Program-made: the position numbers and the translations under genes | Notes under the pieces: model-generated | Seen by the model: only the letters and a program-made list of their open reading frames with translations | Databases searched by the model: none | Told to the model about the DNA's origin: nothing | DNA from: Lacisediminihabitans sp046156175 | Lineage (GTDB): Bacteria; Actinomycetota; Actinomycetes; Actinomycetales; Microbacteriaceae | Direction of reading: 5' to 3' | NCBI RefSeq assembly: GCF_046156175.1 | Contig: NZ_JAYLVL010000003.1 | Coordinates: 1-64,000, forward strand | Length of the DNA stretch: 64,000 nucleotides | Part shown: one piece after another, positions 7,074-14,898 of the stretch | Layout of the letters: each line of letters begins with the position of its first letter | Numbering within the stretch: position 1 is the stretch's first letter

Positions 7074-8597
7074 CTAGGTGCGCTTGCGGCGCTCGCGCAC
7101 ACGCATGTTCACGTTGATCGGGCTGCCCTCGAAGCCGAAGATCTCGCGCAGGCGGCGCGTGATGAAGCGACGGTAGCCCGGATCGAGGAATCCGGTGGTG
7201 AACAGCACGAACGTCGGCGGACGCGTCGCGGCCTGGGTTCCGAACAGGATTCGCGGCTGCTTTCCGCCACGAACGGGGTGCGGATGTTCTGCCGCGAGCT
7301 CGGCGACGAGGGCGTTGAACTTGCCGGTGGCGATGCGGGTGTCCCACGAGGCGAGCGCGAGTTCGAGCGCGGGAACCAGCTTCTCGAGGTGACGACCGGT
7401 CTTCGCGGAGATGTTGACACGGGGGGCCCAGGCCACGTGCGCGAGGTCCTGCTCGATCTCGCGCTCGAGGTACCGACGGCGGTCGTCATCCATCAGGTCC
7501 CACTTGTTGAAAGCGAGCACCAGGGCGCGACCGGATTCGAGCACGAGGTCGATGATGCGCACGTCCTGCTCGCTGATCACGTCGCTCACATCGAGCACGA
7601 CGACGGCCACTTCGGCCTTCTCGAGGGCGGCGCTTGTGCGCAGCGAGGCGTAGAAGTCGGCGCCCTGGGCGAGATTCATGCGACGACGGATGCCGGCGGT
7701 GTCGACGAAGCGCCACACCTTTCCGCCGAGTTCGACCTGCTCGTCGACCGGGTCGCGCGTTGTTCCGGCGAGCTCGTTGACGACGACACGCTCTTCGCCG
7801 ACGGCCTTGTTGAGCAGGCTGGACTTTCCGACGTTCGGGCGACCGAGGATCGCGACGCGGCGCGGTCCGCCGACCTCTTCCTTGGCGACGGCCGAGACCT
7901 CGGGAAGGATCGTGAGAACGTGGTCGAGCAAGTCGGCGACCCCACGACCGTGGAGCGCGGAGACCGGCCACGGTTCGCCGAGGCCGAGGCTCCAGAGGCC
8001 GGCGGCCTCCGGCTCCTGGCGCGCGTCGTCCACCTTGTTGGCGGCGAGGATCACGGGCTTGCTGGTGGAGCGGAGCATGCGCACGACGTGCTCGTCGGTG
8101 CTGGTGGCGCCGACGGTGGCGTCGACGACGAAGAGCACGGCGTCGGCGAGGTCGATAGCGATCTCGGCCTGGGCGGCGACGGAGGCGTTGATGCCCTTGG
8201 CATCGGGCTCCCAGCCACCGGTGTCGACGAGGGTGAACTTGCGTCCGGCCCACTCGCCCTTGTAGGTGACGCGGTCACGGGTGACGCCCGGGGTGTCCTG
8301 CACCACGGCCTCACGACGCCCGAGGATGCGGTTGACCAGCGCCGACTTGCCCACGTTGGGGCGGCCGACGATCGCGAGCACGGGAAGCGCCGGAAGGTAG
8401 GTGATGGCATCCGGATCATCCGACGCGGAGTCGAGGATGTCGCGGTCTTCCTCGTCGAGGTCGTAGTCCTCGAGGCCCGCACGCAGCGCATTGGCTCGCA
8501 TGAGCGCGTCGGACTCGTCGAGCACCGCGAGCTTCTCGCTCAGCTTCGGGTCGAGATCGCCGTATTCGTCGTGCTCTTGGTCGTTGTTGTCTGGCAT
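7074..8597 (-). CDS. der: Ribosome-biogenesis GTPase Der
   Basis: Der (EngA) is the GTPase with two consecutive G domains that assists 50S ribosomal subunit maturation. Both P-loops read GRPNVGKS (the first at 78-85, the second about 250). Each is followed by TPGVTRD or LAGTTRD, a DTGG or DTAG switch, and NKVD or NKWD base-recognition motifs. The C-terminal KH-like domain ends in INVNMRVRERRKRT. The first 70 residues form an acidic N-terminal extension, usual in actinobacteria. It lies directly downstream of cmk (32 bp gap), as in many actinobacterial genomes, and its stop is abutted by a CTACTCGACCAG repeat. Confidence 0.97.
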   Translation of the reverse strand: MPDNNDQEHDEYGDLDPKLSEKLAVLDESDALMRANALRAGLEDYDLDEEDRDILDSASDDPDAITYLPALPVLAIVGRPNVGKSALVNRILGRREAVVQDTPGVTRDRVTYKGEWAGRKFTLVDTGGWEPDAKGINASVAAQAEIAIDLADAVLFVVDATVGATSTDEHVVRMLRSTSKPVILAANKVDDARQEPEAAGLWSLGLGEPWPVSALHGRGVADLLDHVLTILPEVSAVAKEEVGGPRRVAILGRPNVGKSSLLNKAVGEERVVVNELAGTTRDPVDEQVELGGKVWRFVDTAGIRRRMNLAQGADFYASLRTSAALEKAEVAVVVLDVSDVISEQDVRIIDLVLESGRALVLAFNKWDLMDDDRRRYLEREIEQDLAHVAWAPRVNISAKTGRHLEKLVPALELALASWDTRIATGKFNALVAELAAEHPHPVRGGKQPRILFGTQAATRPPTFVLFTTGFLDPGYRRFITRRLREIFGFEGSPINVNMRVRERRKRT

Positions 8598-8615
8598 GGG
8601 GATTTCCTGGTCTGT

Positions 8616-8646
8616 GGTCTCGACACGGCCTAGCGGCCTACTCGAC
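8616..8646. repeat. Dispersed intergenic repeat overlapping the end of cmk
   Basis: The element begins GGTCTCGACACGGCC and ends GGCCTACTCGACC, a variant of the repeat also seen at 37697, 42308, 45415 and 61183. Here it extends past the cmk stop codon (8630-8632), so it supplies the last codons of that gene (VGRVGR). The central GGCC-TAGC-GGCC forms a short palindrome. Confidence 0.7.
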
Positions 8647-9301
8647 CGACAAGTGCTACGACCGCCTGCACGGTCTGGTCGAAGTCGAGATCTGTTGAAT
8701 CGAGGGTGGTCACACCCTCGGCGGCGTTCATGAAGTCGACAACCCGGGAGTCCTGGGCATCTCGAGAACTGAGCTTTTCGGCAACGGCCGCAGCCGACTC
8801 CGTCGGTAACTCAGCGGAACGCCTCGCCATTCTAGCTTCTTCGGAGGCCGTGAGCAGTATCCGGGTGTCGGCGTCCGGGCAGACCACGGTCGTGATGTCG
8901 CGTCCCTCGGTGATGATGCCGGGCCGTTCGCTGCGATCGATGACCCCTCGGAACAGGTCCACGAGGTAGGCGCGCACCACGGGAACCCGCGCGACCTGGC
9001 TCACCACTGCTGAGATGCGGGGGTCACGGATGGCGTCCGTGACATCCACTCCCCCGACTCGCACAAAATAGTCGTCGGGATCGATGCCGATCTCGTAGGC
9101 GAACGCGGGCAGCGACGCGATCACGGCGTCGGCATCCGCGGTGTCGACGCCGTTCTCGAGCGCGAACCACGCGAGCGCCCGGTAGGCGGCGCCGCTGTCC
9201 TGGTAGTCGAAACCGAGGGCGCGAGCGGATGCCCGGCTCACGCTCGACTTGCCGCTTCCGGCCGGACCATCGATGGCCACGACCACGCGCCCGCCGCTCA
9301 C
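8630..9301 (-). CDS. cmk: Cytidylate kinase
   Basis: Cmk phosphorylates CMP and dCMP to their diphosphates in the cytoplasm. I take the GTG at 9301, which overlaps the tyrA stop by 4 bp (GTGA) and gives 223 aa; an ATG eight codons earlier would lie inside tyrA. The N-terminus VVVAIDGPAGSGKSSVSRA holds the Walker A loop. DSGAAYRALAW, the DP-x-ISAVVSQVARVPVVR segment and the EGRDITTVVCPDADTRILLTASEEARMARR lid region (in parts: EGRDITTVV and PDADTRILLTAS) are family hallmarks. The last six residues are encoded by a dispersed repeat. It lies in the run tyrA-cmk-der. Confidence 0.95.
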   Translation of the reverse strand: MSGGRVVVAIDGPAGSGKSSVSRASARALGFDYQDSGAAYRALAWFALENGVDTADADAVIASLPAFAYEIGIDPDDYFVRVGGVDVTDAIRDPRISAVVSQVARVPVVRAYLVDLFRGVIDRSERPGIITEGRDITTVVCPDADTRILLTASEEARMARRSAELPTESAAAVAEKLSSRDAQDSRVVDFMNAAEGVTTLDSTDLDFDQTVQAVVALVGRVGR

Positions 9302-10389
9302 GCGTTCACCTGGGCGATGCGCCACCCGCGTGCCTCGAGGTCGGCGACGAGTCCCGACTCGGCTTCGGGCACGACGGAGATCTCGGCGAGCCCGATCTGC
9401 TGGCCCGGTGAGTGCTCCAGCCTCAGGTCTTCCATGTTCACTCCGATGTCTCCGATCTCTGTCAGCAGGCGCGCCAACTCACCCGGCTTGTCATCGACCA
9501 TGACGATGATCTGGTTGAAGCGCCGATCCTGGCCGTGTTTTCCGGGGATGCGCGCCACCCCGGTGTTGCCGCCCGCGAGAAGCTCCGCGAGGGCGCGACG
9601 GGCGCCGGGCAGCTGCGGGGCGTCGAGCGTGTCGATGGCCCGGTCGAGGTCTGCGCGGTACTCCCGCAGCACTGCCGTGACCGCGGCGGCGTTCGCTCCG
9701 AGTATCTGCACCCACAGCTCGGCATCGCTCGAGGCGATGCGGGTGGTGTCACGCAACCCCTGCCCGGAGAGGGAGAGGGCGGATTCGGTGCCGCCACTGA
9801 GGCGCCGGGCCAGCAGGGAGGCGATCACCTGGGGCACGTGGGAGACGAGGGCGACACTGGTGTCGTGCTGCTCGGCCGTCATGATCACGGGAACCGCGCC
9901 GAGATCGAGCACGAGGTCTTCGATGACCCCCACCTGCGCGGCCGGCATCCCGTCGTGCGGGGTGATGACCCAGGGGCGTCCGAGGAACAGATCGCCCCTG
10001 GCCGAGATCGGCCCACCCCGCTCGCGACCGGCAAGGGGATGCGATCCCACATAGCGGTTCACGTCAGCTCCGGAGTCCCGCACCCCGGCCAGCACCGCCA
10101 CCTTCACGCTCGAGACATCGGTGACCAGGGCATCGGGGAACGCGGCGAGCTCATCGGCGATCACCCGTGCCGTGACATCCGGGGGCACCGCCACGACCAC
10201 CAGACGCGGATTATCGGTGTCGCGGGCGGCACGGCCCGCCCCGTAGTCGATGGCGAGGCTCAGGTTCGCTGGCGAGGAGTCGTGCACGATCACGTCGACG
10301 CCGAGGGCACGGAGCCCGAGGCCGACGCTCGCGCCGAGGAGTCCGGTGCCGACGACGCGCACCTGGCCGATCATGCGGCTTCCGTTCAT
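9298..10389 (-). CDS. tyrA: Prephenate dehydrogenase
   Basis: TyrA oxidatively decarboxylates prephenate to 4-hydroxyphenylpyruvate in tyrosine synthesis. The 363-aa protein has an N-terminal Rossmann motif (VRVVGTGLLGASVGLGLRA, about 9-27), the catalytic-site segment SVK...GSHPLAGRERGG (about 95-130), and a C-terminal ACT-like regulatory domain (about 280-363; FNQIIVMVDDKPGELARLL). ACT domains bind amino acids and give feedback control, here probably by tyrosine. M6 is a possible alternative start. An AroH chorismate mutase immediately upstream makes its substrate, so the two form a chorismate-to-4-hydroxyphenylpyruvate unit. Confidence 0.93.
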   Translation of the reverse strand: MNGSRMIGQVRVVGTGLLGASVGLGLRALGVDVIVHDSSPANLSLAIDYGAGRAARDTDNPRLVVVAVPPDVTARVIADELAAFPDALVTDVSSVKVAVLAGVRDSGADVNRYVGSHPLAGRERGGPISARGDLFLGRPWVITPHDGMPAAQVGVIEDLVLDLGAVPVIMTAEQHDTSVALVSHVPQVIASLLARRLSGGTESALSLSGQGLRDTTRIASSDAELWVQILGANAAAVTAVLREYRADLDRAIDTLDAPQLPGARRALAELLAGGNTGVARIPGKHGQDRRFNQIIVMVDDKPGELARLLTEIGDIGVNMEDLRLEHSPGQQIGLAEISVVPEAESGLVADLEARGWRIAQVNA

Positions 10390-10422
10390 GGTCTGGTTTC
10401 CGTTGCTCTAGAGGCGAGGGGT

Positions 10423-10785
10423 TTATTGGGCGAGGTCGAGCCGCAGCGCGACCGCTCCCCGCAGGTAGGTGTGGACGATGTATTTGCGCGGGGTGTCCGA
10501 CTCCACCAGGGCCATCAGCCGGATGACGAGCGGCATCGAGCCAACGACATCCATCTCCACCGCGCACATCAGGGGCACGTCGCCGAGCCCGAGTTCCCGC
10601 GCCGCGAGGGCGGGGAACTCGCTCGTGATGTCGGGCGTCGCGGTGAACATCACCGAGATCAGGGCGTCGGTGTCGATCTCGTTGGCGTGCAGGGTCTTCG
10701 ACAGCAGCTCGGCGGTGGCGTGCATCACCTCGGCACGGTCGTCCCGATCGAGCTGGATGGCTCCGCGAACGGCGCGTACCGCCAT
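10423..10785 (-). CDS. aroH: Chorismate mutase, AroH type
   Basis: This 120-aa protein rearranges chorismate to prephenate. It belongs to the trimeric AroH class, not the helical AroQ class: VRAVRGAIQLDRDDR at the start, then SVMFTATPDITSEFPALAAR and a C-terminal RKYIVHTYLRGAVALRLDL are diagnostic. Family active-site arginines are represented by R7 and R90-region residues. Its start overlaps the rluB stop by one base (TGATG), so translation is coupled. It directly precedes tyrA. In many actinobacteria the housekeeping mutase is AroQ, so an AroH-type enzyme tied to tyrA suggests a tyrosine-directed isoform. Confidence 0.9.
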   Translation of the reverse strand: MAVRAVRGAIQLDRDDRAEVMHATAELLSKTLHANEIDTDALISVMFTATPDITSEFPALAARELGLGDVPLMCAVEMDVVGSMPLVIRLMALVESDTPRKYIVHTYLRGAVALRLDLAQ

Positions 10786-11588
10786 CAGTCCGTCTCCTCG
10801 GCGTCGGCGTCTCCGGGGCTGCCGGAGGTCGCGTCGCGCGAGATCGTGAGCAGCGCGCCGAGCTCGGCCTTGGTGAGGTCACGGATGTCGCCGGCCCCGA
10901 GCGACCCGAGGTGCAGCGGACCGAACTGGCGTCGCACCAGATCGATCACCGGGTGGCCGACCTCCTCGAGCATCCGTCGCACGATGCGGTTGCGCCCGGA
11001 GTGCAGAGTGATCTCCACCATCGTCTCGCGGGCGCCCGCCTGGCCGACGATGCGGGCCTTGTCGGCCGCGATCGGCCCGTCTTCGAGGTCGATGCCGCTG
11101 GTGAGCTTCGCGACGGTCTGGGGCGACACCCGGCCCTCCACCTTGGCGATGTAGGTCTTCATCACCCCGAACGACGGATGCGCGAGCACGTGGGCGAGCT
11201 CGCCATCGTTGGTGAGGATGAGCAATCCGGAGGTCTGCGCGTCCAGCCTGCCCACGTTGAAGAGCCGCTCGTCGAAACGCGACACGAAGCGCTGGAGGTC
11301 GGGGCGGCCGCGGTCATCCTGAAGCGAGGAGACGATGCCGACGGGCTTGTTGAGCATGAGGTAGCGGCGCGAGGTGTCCAGTTGGATGGCGACCCCGTCG
11401 ACCGAGACGAGATCCGTGCCGAGCACCCGGCGGCCGAGTTCGGTGACCACCTCGCCGTTCACCTCGACGCGCCCGGCCTCGATCATGTTCTCCGAGACGC
11501 GACGGGAGGCGACACCGGCGGCGGCCATGAGCTTCTGCAGGCGCACACCGTCATCGGAGGCTGCGCCGGAGGGCAGGTCAGAAACCAT
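10785..11588 (-). CDS. rluB: Pseudouridine synthase, RluB family
   Basis: This enzyme converts a specific uridine in 23S rRNA (near position 2605 in E. coli numbering) to pseudouridine. The ATG at 11588 gives 267 aa; it overlaps the scpB end by 11 bp. An S4 RNA-binding domain comes first (LQKLMAAAGVASRR...VEVNGEVV, about 18-65). The RsuA-type catalytic domain follows, with GRLDAQTSGLLILTNDG carrying the catalytic aspartate and later GRNRIVRRMLEEVGHPV. The last 25 residues are acidic and probably disordered. Co-location with scpA/scpB is a very common arrangement in Gram-positive bacteria. Confidence 0.95.
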   Translation of the reverse strand: MVSDLPSGAASDDGVRLQKLMAAAGVASRRVSENMIEAGRVEVNGEVVTELGRRVLGTDLVSVDGVAIQLDTSRRYLMLNKPVGIVSSLQDDRGRPDLQRFVSRFDERLFNVGRLDAQTSGLLILTNDGELAHVLAHPSFGVMKTYIAKVEGRVSPQTVAKLTSGIDLEDGPIAADKARIVGQAGARETMVEITLHSGRNRIVRRMLEEVGHPVIDLVRRQFGPLHLGSLGAGDIRDLTKAELGALLTISRDATSGSPGDADAEETD

Positions 11589-12186
11589 CGGAGAAACCGT
11601 CCGATCCGTCGGAGAGCAGGGGCGAGATCGCCGGCAGCTCGTCGATCGAGTTGATGCCCAGCTGGGCGAGGGTGAGATCGGTGGTCGCGTAGTGGATGGC
11701 GCCGGTCTCGCTGTCGGTGAAGGCCTCGGTGATGAGGCCGCGACCCAGCAGCGTGCGCACGACGGAATCCACATTCACGGCCCGGATCGACGCGATGGCG
11801 CCCCGGCTGATCGGCTGCTTGTAGGCGATCACGGCGAGCGTCTCCAGAGCGGCCTGCGACAGGCGCGTGGGGTTCTGCGTGAGCACGAAGTCGCGCACGA
11901 CATCGTCATACTCGCCGCGCACGTAGATGCGCCATCCGCCCCCCACCTCTCGAAGCTCGAACCCGCGACGGATGCCCCCGGCCTCACCCTCACCGTGGCC
12001 ATCGAAGTCGGCGACGAGTCGCTCGATCGACTGCCTCACGGCAGCGACGGGCACGCCGAGAGCGGTAGCGAGGGAGACGAGCGTCTGCGGTTCGTCGGCG
12101 ATCATGAGGATCGCCTCGAGGCTTCGCTCGACGTTCACCGGCGGGGTCGCCGTCTCGGGGGTCTCATCCATCAGGTCAATTTCCAT
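11578..12186 (-). CDS. scpB: Segregation and condensation protein B
   Basis: ScpB is a non-SMC subunit of the bacterial condensin Smc-ScpA-ScpB, which compacts and separates replicated origins. The 202-aa protein shows two winged-helix domains: LEAILMIADEPQTLVSLATALG (in parts: LEAILMIADEPQT) at about 23-45, and later LSQAALETLAVIAYKQPISRGAIASIRAVN (in parts: LETLAVIAYKQPISRG), the most conserved ScpB stretch. The start lies inside the scpA end (11 bp overlap) and the end inside rluB. All these overlaps indicate one transcript from parA to tyrA. Confidence 0.95.
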   Translation of the reverse strand: MEIDLMDETPETATPPVNVERSLEAILMIADEPQTLVSLATALGVPVAAVRQSIERLVADFDGHGEGEAGGIRRGFELREVGGGWRIYVRGEYDDVVRDFVLTQNPTRLSQAALETLAVIAYKQPISRGAIASIRAVNVDSVVRTLLGRGLITEAFTDSETGAIHYATTDLTLAQLGINSIDELPAISPLLSDGSDGFSDGF

Positions 12187-12997
12187 AGTCTGATCCCAGG
12201 CTCGCGAGGTTCTCTTCCGACCAGTGTTCGGCGGTCCAGCGTACGGTGAGTTCGCCGAGCGGTTCCAGCTGCTCGAAGGCGAGTGAGGCCCCGCGGTACA
12301 GCTCGAGAATCGCGAGAAAGCGCGCCACGATCACGCCCTTCTGCTCGACACCGGCGATCAGCTGGCGAAACGTCATCGGCTCGCCGCGGCGCAGCAGCGC
12401 GACGACGTGAGCCGCCTGCTCCCGGATGCTCACCAGCGGCGCGTGCAGGTGGTCGAGACCGACTGTCGGCAGCTCGCGCGGCGCGAACGCCAGCGCGGCA
12501 ATAGCGGCGAAGTCCTCGAGGCTGAGGGTCCAGACGAGCTCCGGCGTCTGCTTGCGGAACTTCTCCTCCAGTCGAACCGTGCGCACATGCCGGGTCGATT
12601 CGGCGTCGAGCTGGGCGGAGAACCAGGTCGTCGCCTCCTTGAAGGCCCGATACTGCAGCAGGCGCGCGAACAGCAGGTCGCGAGCTTCGAGCAGCGCCAC
12701 GTCCTCGGCATCCACCAACTCGCCCTGTGGGAGCAGCCCCGCCACCTTGAGGTCGAGCAGGGTCGCGGCGACGACCAGGAACTCGCTTGCCTGGTCGAGT
12801 TCCGTCGCGGTGTCGAGCTGCTTGAGGTAGGCGATGAACTCGCCCGTGACGATGCTGAGGGAGATCTCGGTGATGTCCAACTCGTGTTTGCCGATCAGCG
12901 ACAGCAACAGATCGAACGGACCGTTGAAGTTGCTGAGGCTCACCGAGAAGCCGGTGGCCTCCGGATGCTCGACCGTCGCGTCAGGCGACCGCGCCAC
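12176..12997 (-). CDS. scpA: Segregation and condensation protein A
   Basis: ScpA is the kleisin that closes the Smc ring. The 273-aa protein begins its conserved region at FSVSLSNFNGPFDLLLSLIGKHELDITEISLS (in parts: NFNGPFDLLLSLI), the N-terminal Smc-neck-binding helix bundle. The C-terminal winged helix includes MTFRQLIAGVEQKGVIVARFLAILELYR (in parts: VIVARFLAILELYR). Its start overlaps the parA stop region by 17 bp, and its stop overlaps scpB. The size is within the family range. It acts with scpB next door; smc itself is not in the window. Confidence 0.95.
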   Translation of the reverse strand: MARSPDATVEHPEATGFSVSLSNFNGPFDLLLSLIGKHELDITEISLSIVTGEFIAYLKQLDTATELDQASEFLVVAATLLDLKVAGLLPQGELVDAEDVALLEARDLLFARLLQYRAFKEATTWFSAQLDAESTRHVRTVRLEEKFRKQTPELVWTLSLEDFAAIAALAFAPRELPTVGLDHLHAPLVSIREQAAHVVALLRRGEPMTFRQLIAGVEQKGVIVARFLAILELYRGASLAFEQLEPLGELTVRWTAEHWSEENLASLGSDYGN

Positions 12998-13871
12998 GGG
13001 CGATCAACTCTCTGGCCAACTGGCGGTAGGCCCCGGCTGCCGCGTGATCGGGAGCGAACTGAGTGATCGGGGTGCCGGAGACGCTCGCATCCGGGAACTT
13101 CACGGTGCGCCCGATCACGGTCTCGAAGACGCGGTCTCCGAAGGTCTCGACGACCCGCTCGAGCACCTCACGCGAGTGCAGGGTGCGGGAGTCGTACATG
13201 GTCGCCAGAATGCCGTCGAGCTGCAGGGCGGGATTGAGGCGGTCCTTGACCTTGTCGATGGTCTCGACCAGCAGCGCCACCCCGCGAAGGGCGAAGAACT
13301 CGCACTCGAGCGGGATGAGCACACCGTGGGCGGCTGTCAGGGCATTGACAGTGAGCAAACCGAGCGAGGGCTGGCAGTCGATGAGGATCACGTCGTACTC
13401 CCCGCTCACCTGGCGGAGCACTCGCGCCAGGATCTGCTCACGCGCCACCTCGTTCACGAGGTGCACCTCGGCCGCGGAGAGGTCGATGTTGGCCGGGATG
13501 ACGTCGAGGCCCGGGGTGGACGTCGTGCGGATGGCCTGATGGGCATCCTTCACGGTTCCGAGCATGAGGTCGTAGATGTTCGAGCCCTCGTGGGAGGCCA
13601 CGCCGAGGCCGGCCGACAGGGCCCCCTGCGGATCGAAGTCGATGGCGAGCACCCGGCGGCCATAGCCGGCCAGCGCGGCGCCGAGGCTGATGGCGGTCGT
13701 TGTCTTACCGACACCGCCCTTCTGATTGCAGAGGGCGATGATTCGCGCGGGACCGTTGGACGCCAGAACCGGAGGCTCCGCGAAGACGGTGAGCGGGCGA
13801 CCGGTCGGGCCGGTGGCGACGCGATCGAAACCGGGGAGTTCCTCAGCCGATTTGTCCCGCTTCGCTGTCAT
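12981..13871 (-). CDS. ParA-family ATPase
   Basis: This 296-aa protein is a deviant Walker ATPase of the ParA/Soj/MinD group. KGGVGKTTTAISLG (about residues 49-62) is the deviant P-loop with the signature lysine, and VLAIDFDPQGALSAGLG and DVILIDCQPSLGLLTVNAL follow. The first 40 residues are a variable extension. No parB is adjacent. This orphan ParA placed upstream of scpA-scpB is a standard actinobacterial arrangement and is distinct from the origin-proximal parAB pair. It may help position the nucleoid or condensin, which is inference. It heads the operon; the repeat-filled 1-kb gap lies upstream. Confidence 0.9.
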   Translation of the reverse strand: MTAKRDKSAEELPGFDRVATGPTGRPLTVFAEPPVLASNGPARIIALCNQKGGVGKTTTAISLGAALAGYGRRVLAIDFDPQGALSAGLGVASHEGSNIYDLMLGTVKDAHQAIRTTSTPGLDVIPANIDLSAAEVHLVNEVAREQILARVLRQVSGEYDVILIDCQPSLGLLTVNALTAAHGVLIPLECEFFALRGVALLVETIDKVKDRLNPALQLDGILATMYDSRTLHSREVLERVVETFGDRVFETVIGRTVKFPDASVSGTPITQFAPDHAAAGAYRQLARELIARGAVA

Positions 13872-14035
13872 CCCGACATTCCTTACCGTTGATCACCGGC
13901 CGCTGCCGATTAGGACGATTCTATCGATGGCGTGTGCGCCGCCCCGTCAGACTCGCCACGCGCGGTGTGCCGGGGTAGGGGGCATTGGTGGCGTCGCCGT
14001 CGGTCGCAGTCGGCGCTTGCGGGGCAGCACGCGCC

Positions 14036-14088
14036 GATCCGTCAGAAAGTGCTCGTTCGCGGAGCCGAAAGCGCACTTTGTGGCGGAT
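14036..14088. repeat. Inverted repeat element R1
   Basis: ATCCGTCAGAAAGTGC at the left is complementary, with two mismatches, to GCACTTTGTGGCGGAT at the right, around a 22-nt loop. This is the most diverged of the five related palindromes in this interval. Confidence 0.7.
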
Positions 14089-14173
14089 GGTGCGGGGAGC
14101 GGCATGTGCCGCGTCGATGTTGTCGTCGCCGCGCTACACGGCCGACCACGACACCTGGCGGGCGGCACCCGCT

Positions 14174-14228
14174 GATCCGTCGCGAACTGCGCCACTCGTG
14201 GCAGCGCGCAAGCAGTTTGTGACAGTTC
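14174..14228. repeat. Inverted repeat element R2
   Basis: The left arm CCGTCGCGAACTGC pairs with the right arm GCAGTTTGTGACAG (three mismatches) around a loop rich in GCGC. The arms resemble those of R3-R5. Confidence 0.65.
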
Positions 14229-14279
14229 GGCGGTCGACCGGGCGGGTTCGACAGGGCGCCCCCTTGGTGTGACAAGTGA

Positions 14280-14330
14280 ACCGTCACGAACTGCTCCCTC
14301 TCGGACCCGGGCCATCAGTTTGTGACGGGT
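14280..14330. repeat. Inverted repeat element R3
   Basis: The left arm ACCGTCACGAACTG and right arm CAGTTTGTGACGGGT are complementary apart from one internal mismatch. The loop is about 22 nt. Its right arm begins the 156-bp tandem unit. Confidence 0.75.
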
Positions 14331-14433
14331 GGGCGGCGGAACGGGCGATTTCCGCCGGGTTCTCACTCGGCATACCTGGCGATGGGGATCCCGTGCGCTG
14401 GACGACCCTGGCGCTGGACAGGCGAGATCCGCC

Positions 14434-14486
14434 GATCCGTCACGAAACGCTCTCGCGCAGCAGTGGGCCAGCAGTTTGTGACGGGT
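14434..14486. repeat. Inverted repeat element R4
   Basis: The left arm is ATCCGTCACGAAACGC and the right arm GCAGTTTGTGACGGGT. The core CCGTCAC/GTGACGG pairs perfectly. The left arm here reads GAAACGC, not GAACTGC, so the inner part pairs less well. It is identical to R5. Confidence 0.72.
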
Positions 14487-14589
14487 GGAGGGCGGAACGG
14501 GCGATTTCCGCCGGGTTCTCACTCGGCATACCTGGCGATGGGGATCCCGTGCGCTGGACGACCCTGGCGCTGGACAGGCGGGATCCGCC

Positions 14590-14642
14590 GATCCGTCACG
14601 AAACGCTCTCGCGCAGCAGTGGGCCAGCAGTTTGTGACGGGT
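14590..14642. repeat. Inverted repeat element R5
   Basis: This is a copy of R4 displaced by exactly 156 bp, with the same arms and loop. It closes the second unit of the tandem duplication. Confidence 0.72.
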
Positions 14643-14683
14643 AGGCGGCGGACCTGGCCTTCTCGGCCAGGCACGCCCGGTCG

Positions 14684-14826
14684 CGGCAGCGGAAGGACCG
14701 TCAGCGGCAGCGGAAGGACCGTCAGCGGCACCGGAAGAACCGTCAGCGGCACCGGAAGAACCGTCAGCGGCACCGGGAGAACGGTCAGCGGCACCGGGAG
14801 AACCGTCAGGGGCACCGGGAGAACCG
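14684..14826. repeat. 21-bp tandem repeat array, about seven units
   Basis: The unit CAGCGGCACCGGAAGAACCGT recurs every 21 bp, with ACCGT at 14701, 14722, 14743 and onward. Substitutions grow toward the right end (GGAAGGA, GGAAGAA, GGGAGAA). On either strand the array would encode a seven-residue repeat, but no start, ribosome-binding site or domain supports translation. Confidence 0.85.
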
Positions 14827-14898
14827 CCAGGGGCCCCGGGGCATCATGTTGCGACGGTTGAGGCGCGCTGGGGAGCGCGCACGCCATGTCCGCCGGGC

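Larger units (their letters stand above)
14316..14642. repeat. Tandem 156-bp duplication
   Basis: Two nearly identical units (14316-14471 and 14472-14627) are followed by the first bases of a third. Each holds the right arm of one palindrome, a spacer including GGCATACCTGGCGATGGGG, and the left arm of the next palindrome. Differences between the units are a few substitutions near the start and one A/G near the end, so the duplication looks recent. Confidence 0.85.
13872..14898. other. Gene-free, repeat-filled interval between parA and xerD
   Basis: About 1 kb lies between the parA start and the xerD stop. It holds at least five imperfect inverted repeats of one family, a tandem 156-bp duplication and a run of 21-bp repeats. 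Open frames here are products of the repeats (the 156-bp and 21-bp units are multiples of three) and show no domain. The parA promoter must lie near 13872-14030, but no clear -35/-10 pair was identified. Confidence 0.7.

Noticed and set aside
14280..14642. CRISPR array
   Set aside because: Repeats are imperfect palindromes about 155 bp apart, the intervening DNA is itself duplicated and no cas genes are near.
14322..14861. Repetitive 179-residue open frame over the 156-bp and 21-bp repeats
   Set aside because: The frame stays open only because the repeat units are multiples of three. No ribosome-binding site, no domain, and equivalent frames exist on the other strand.
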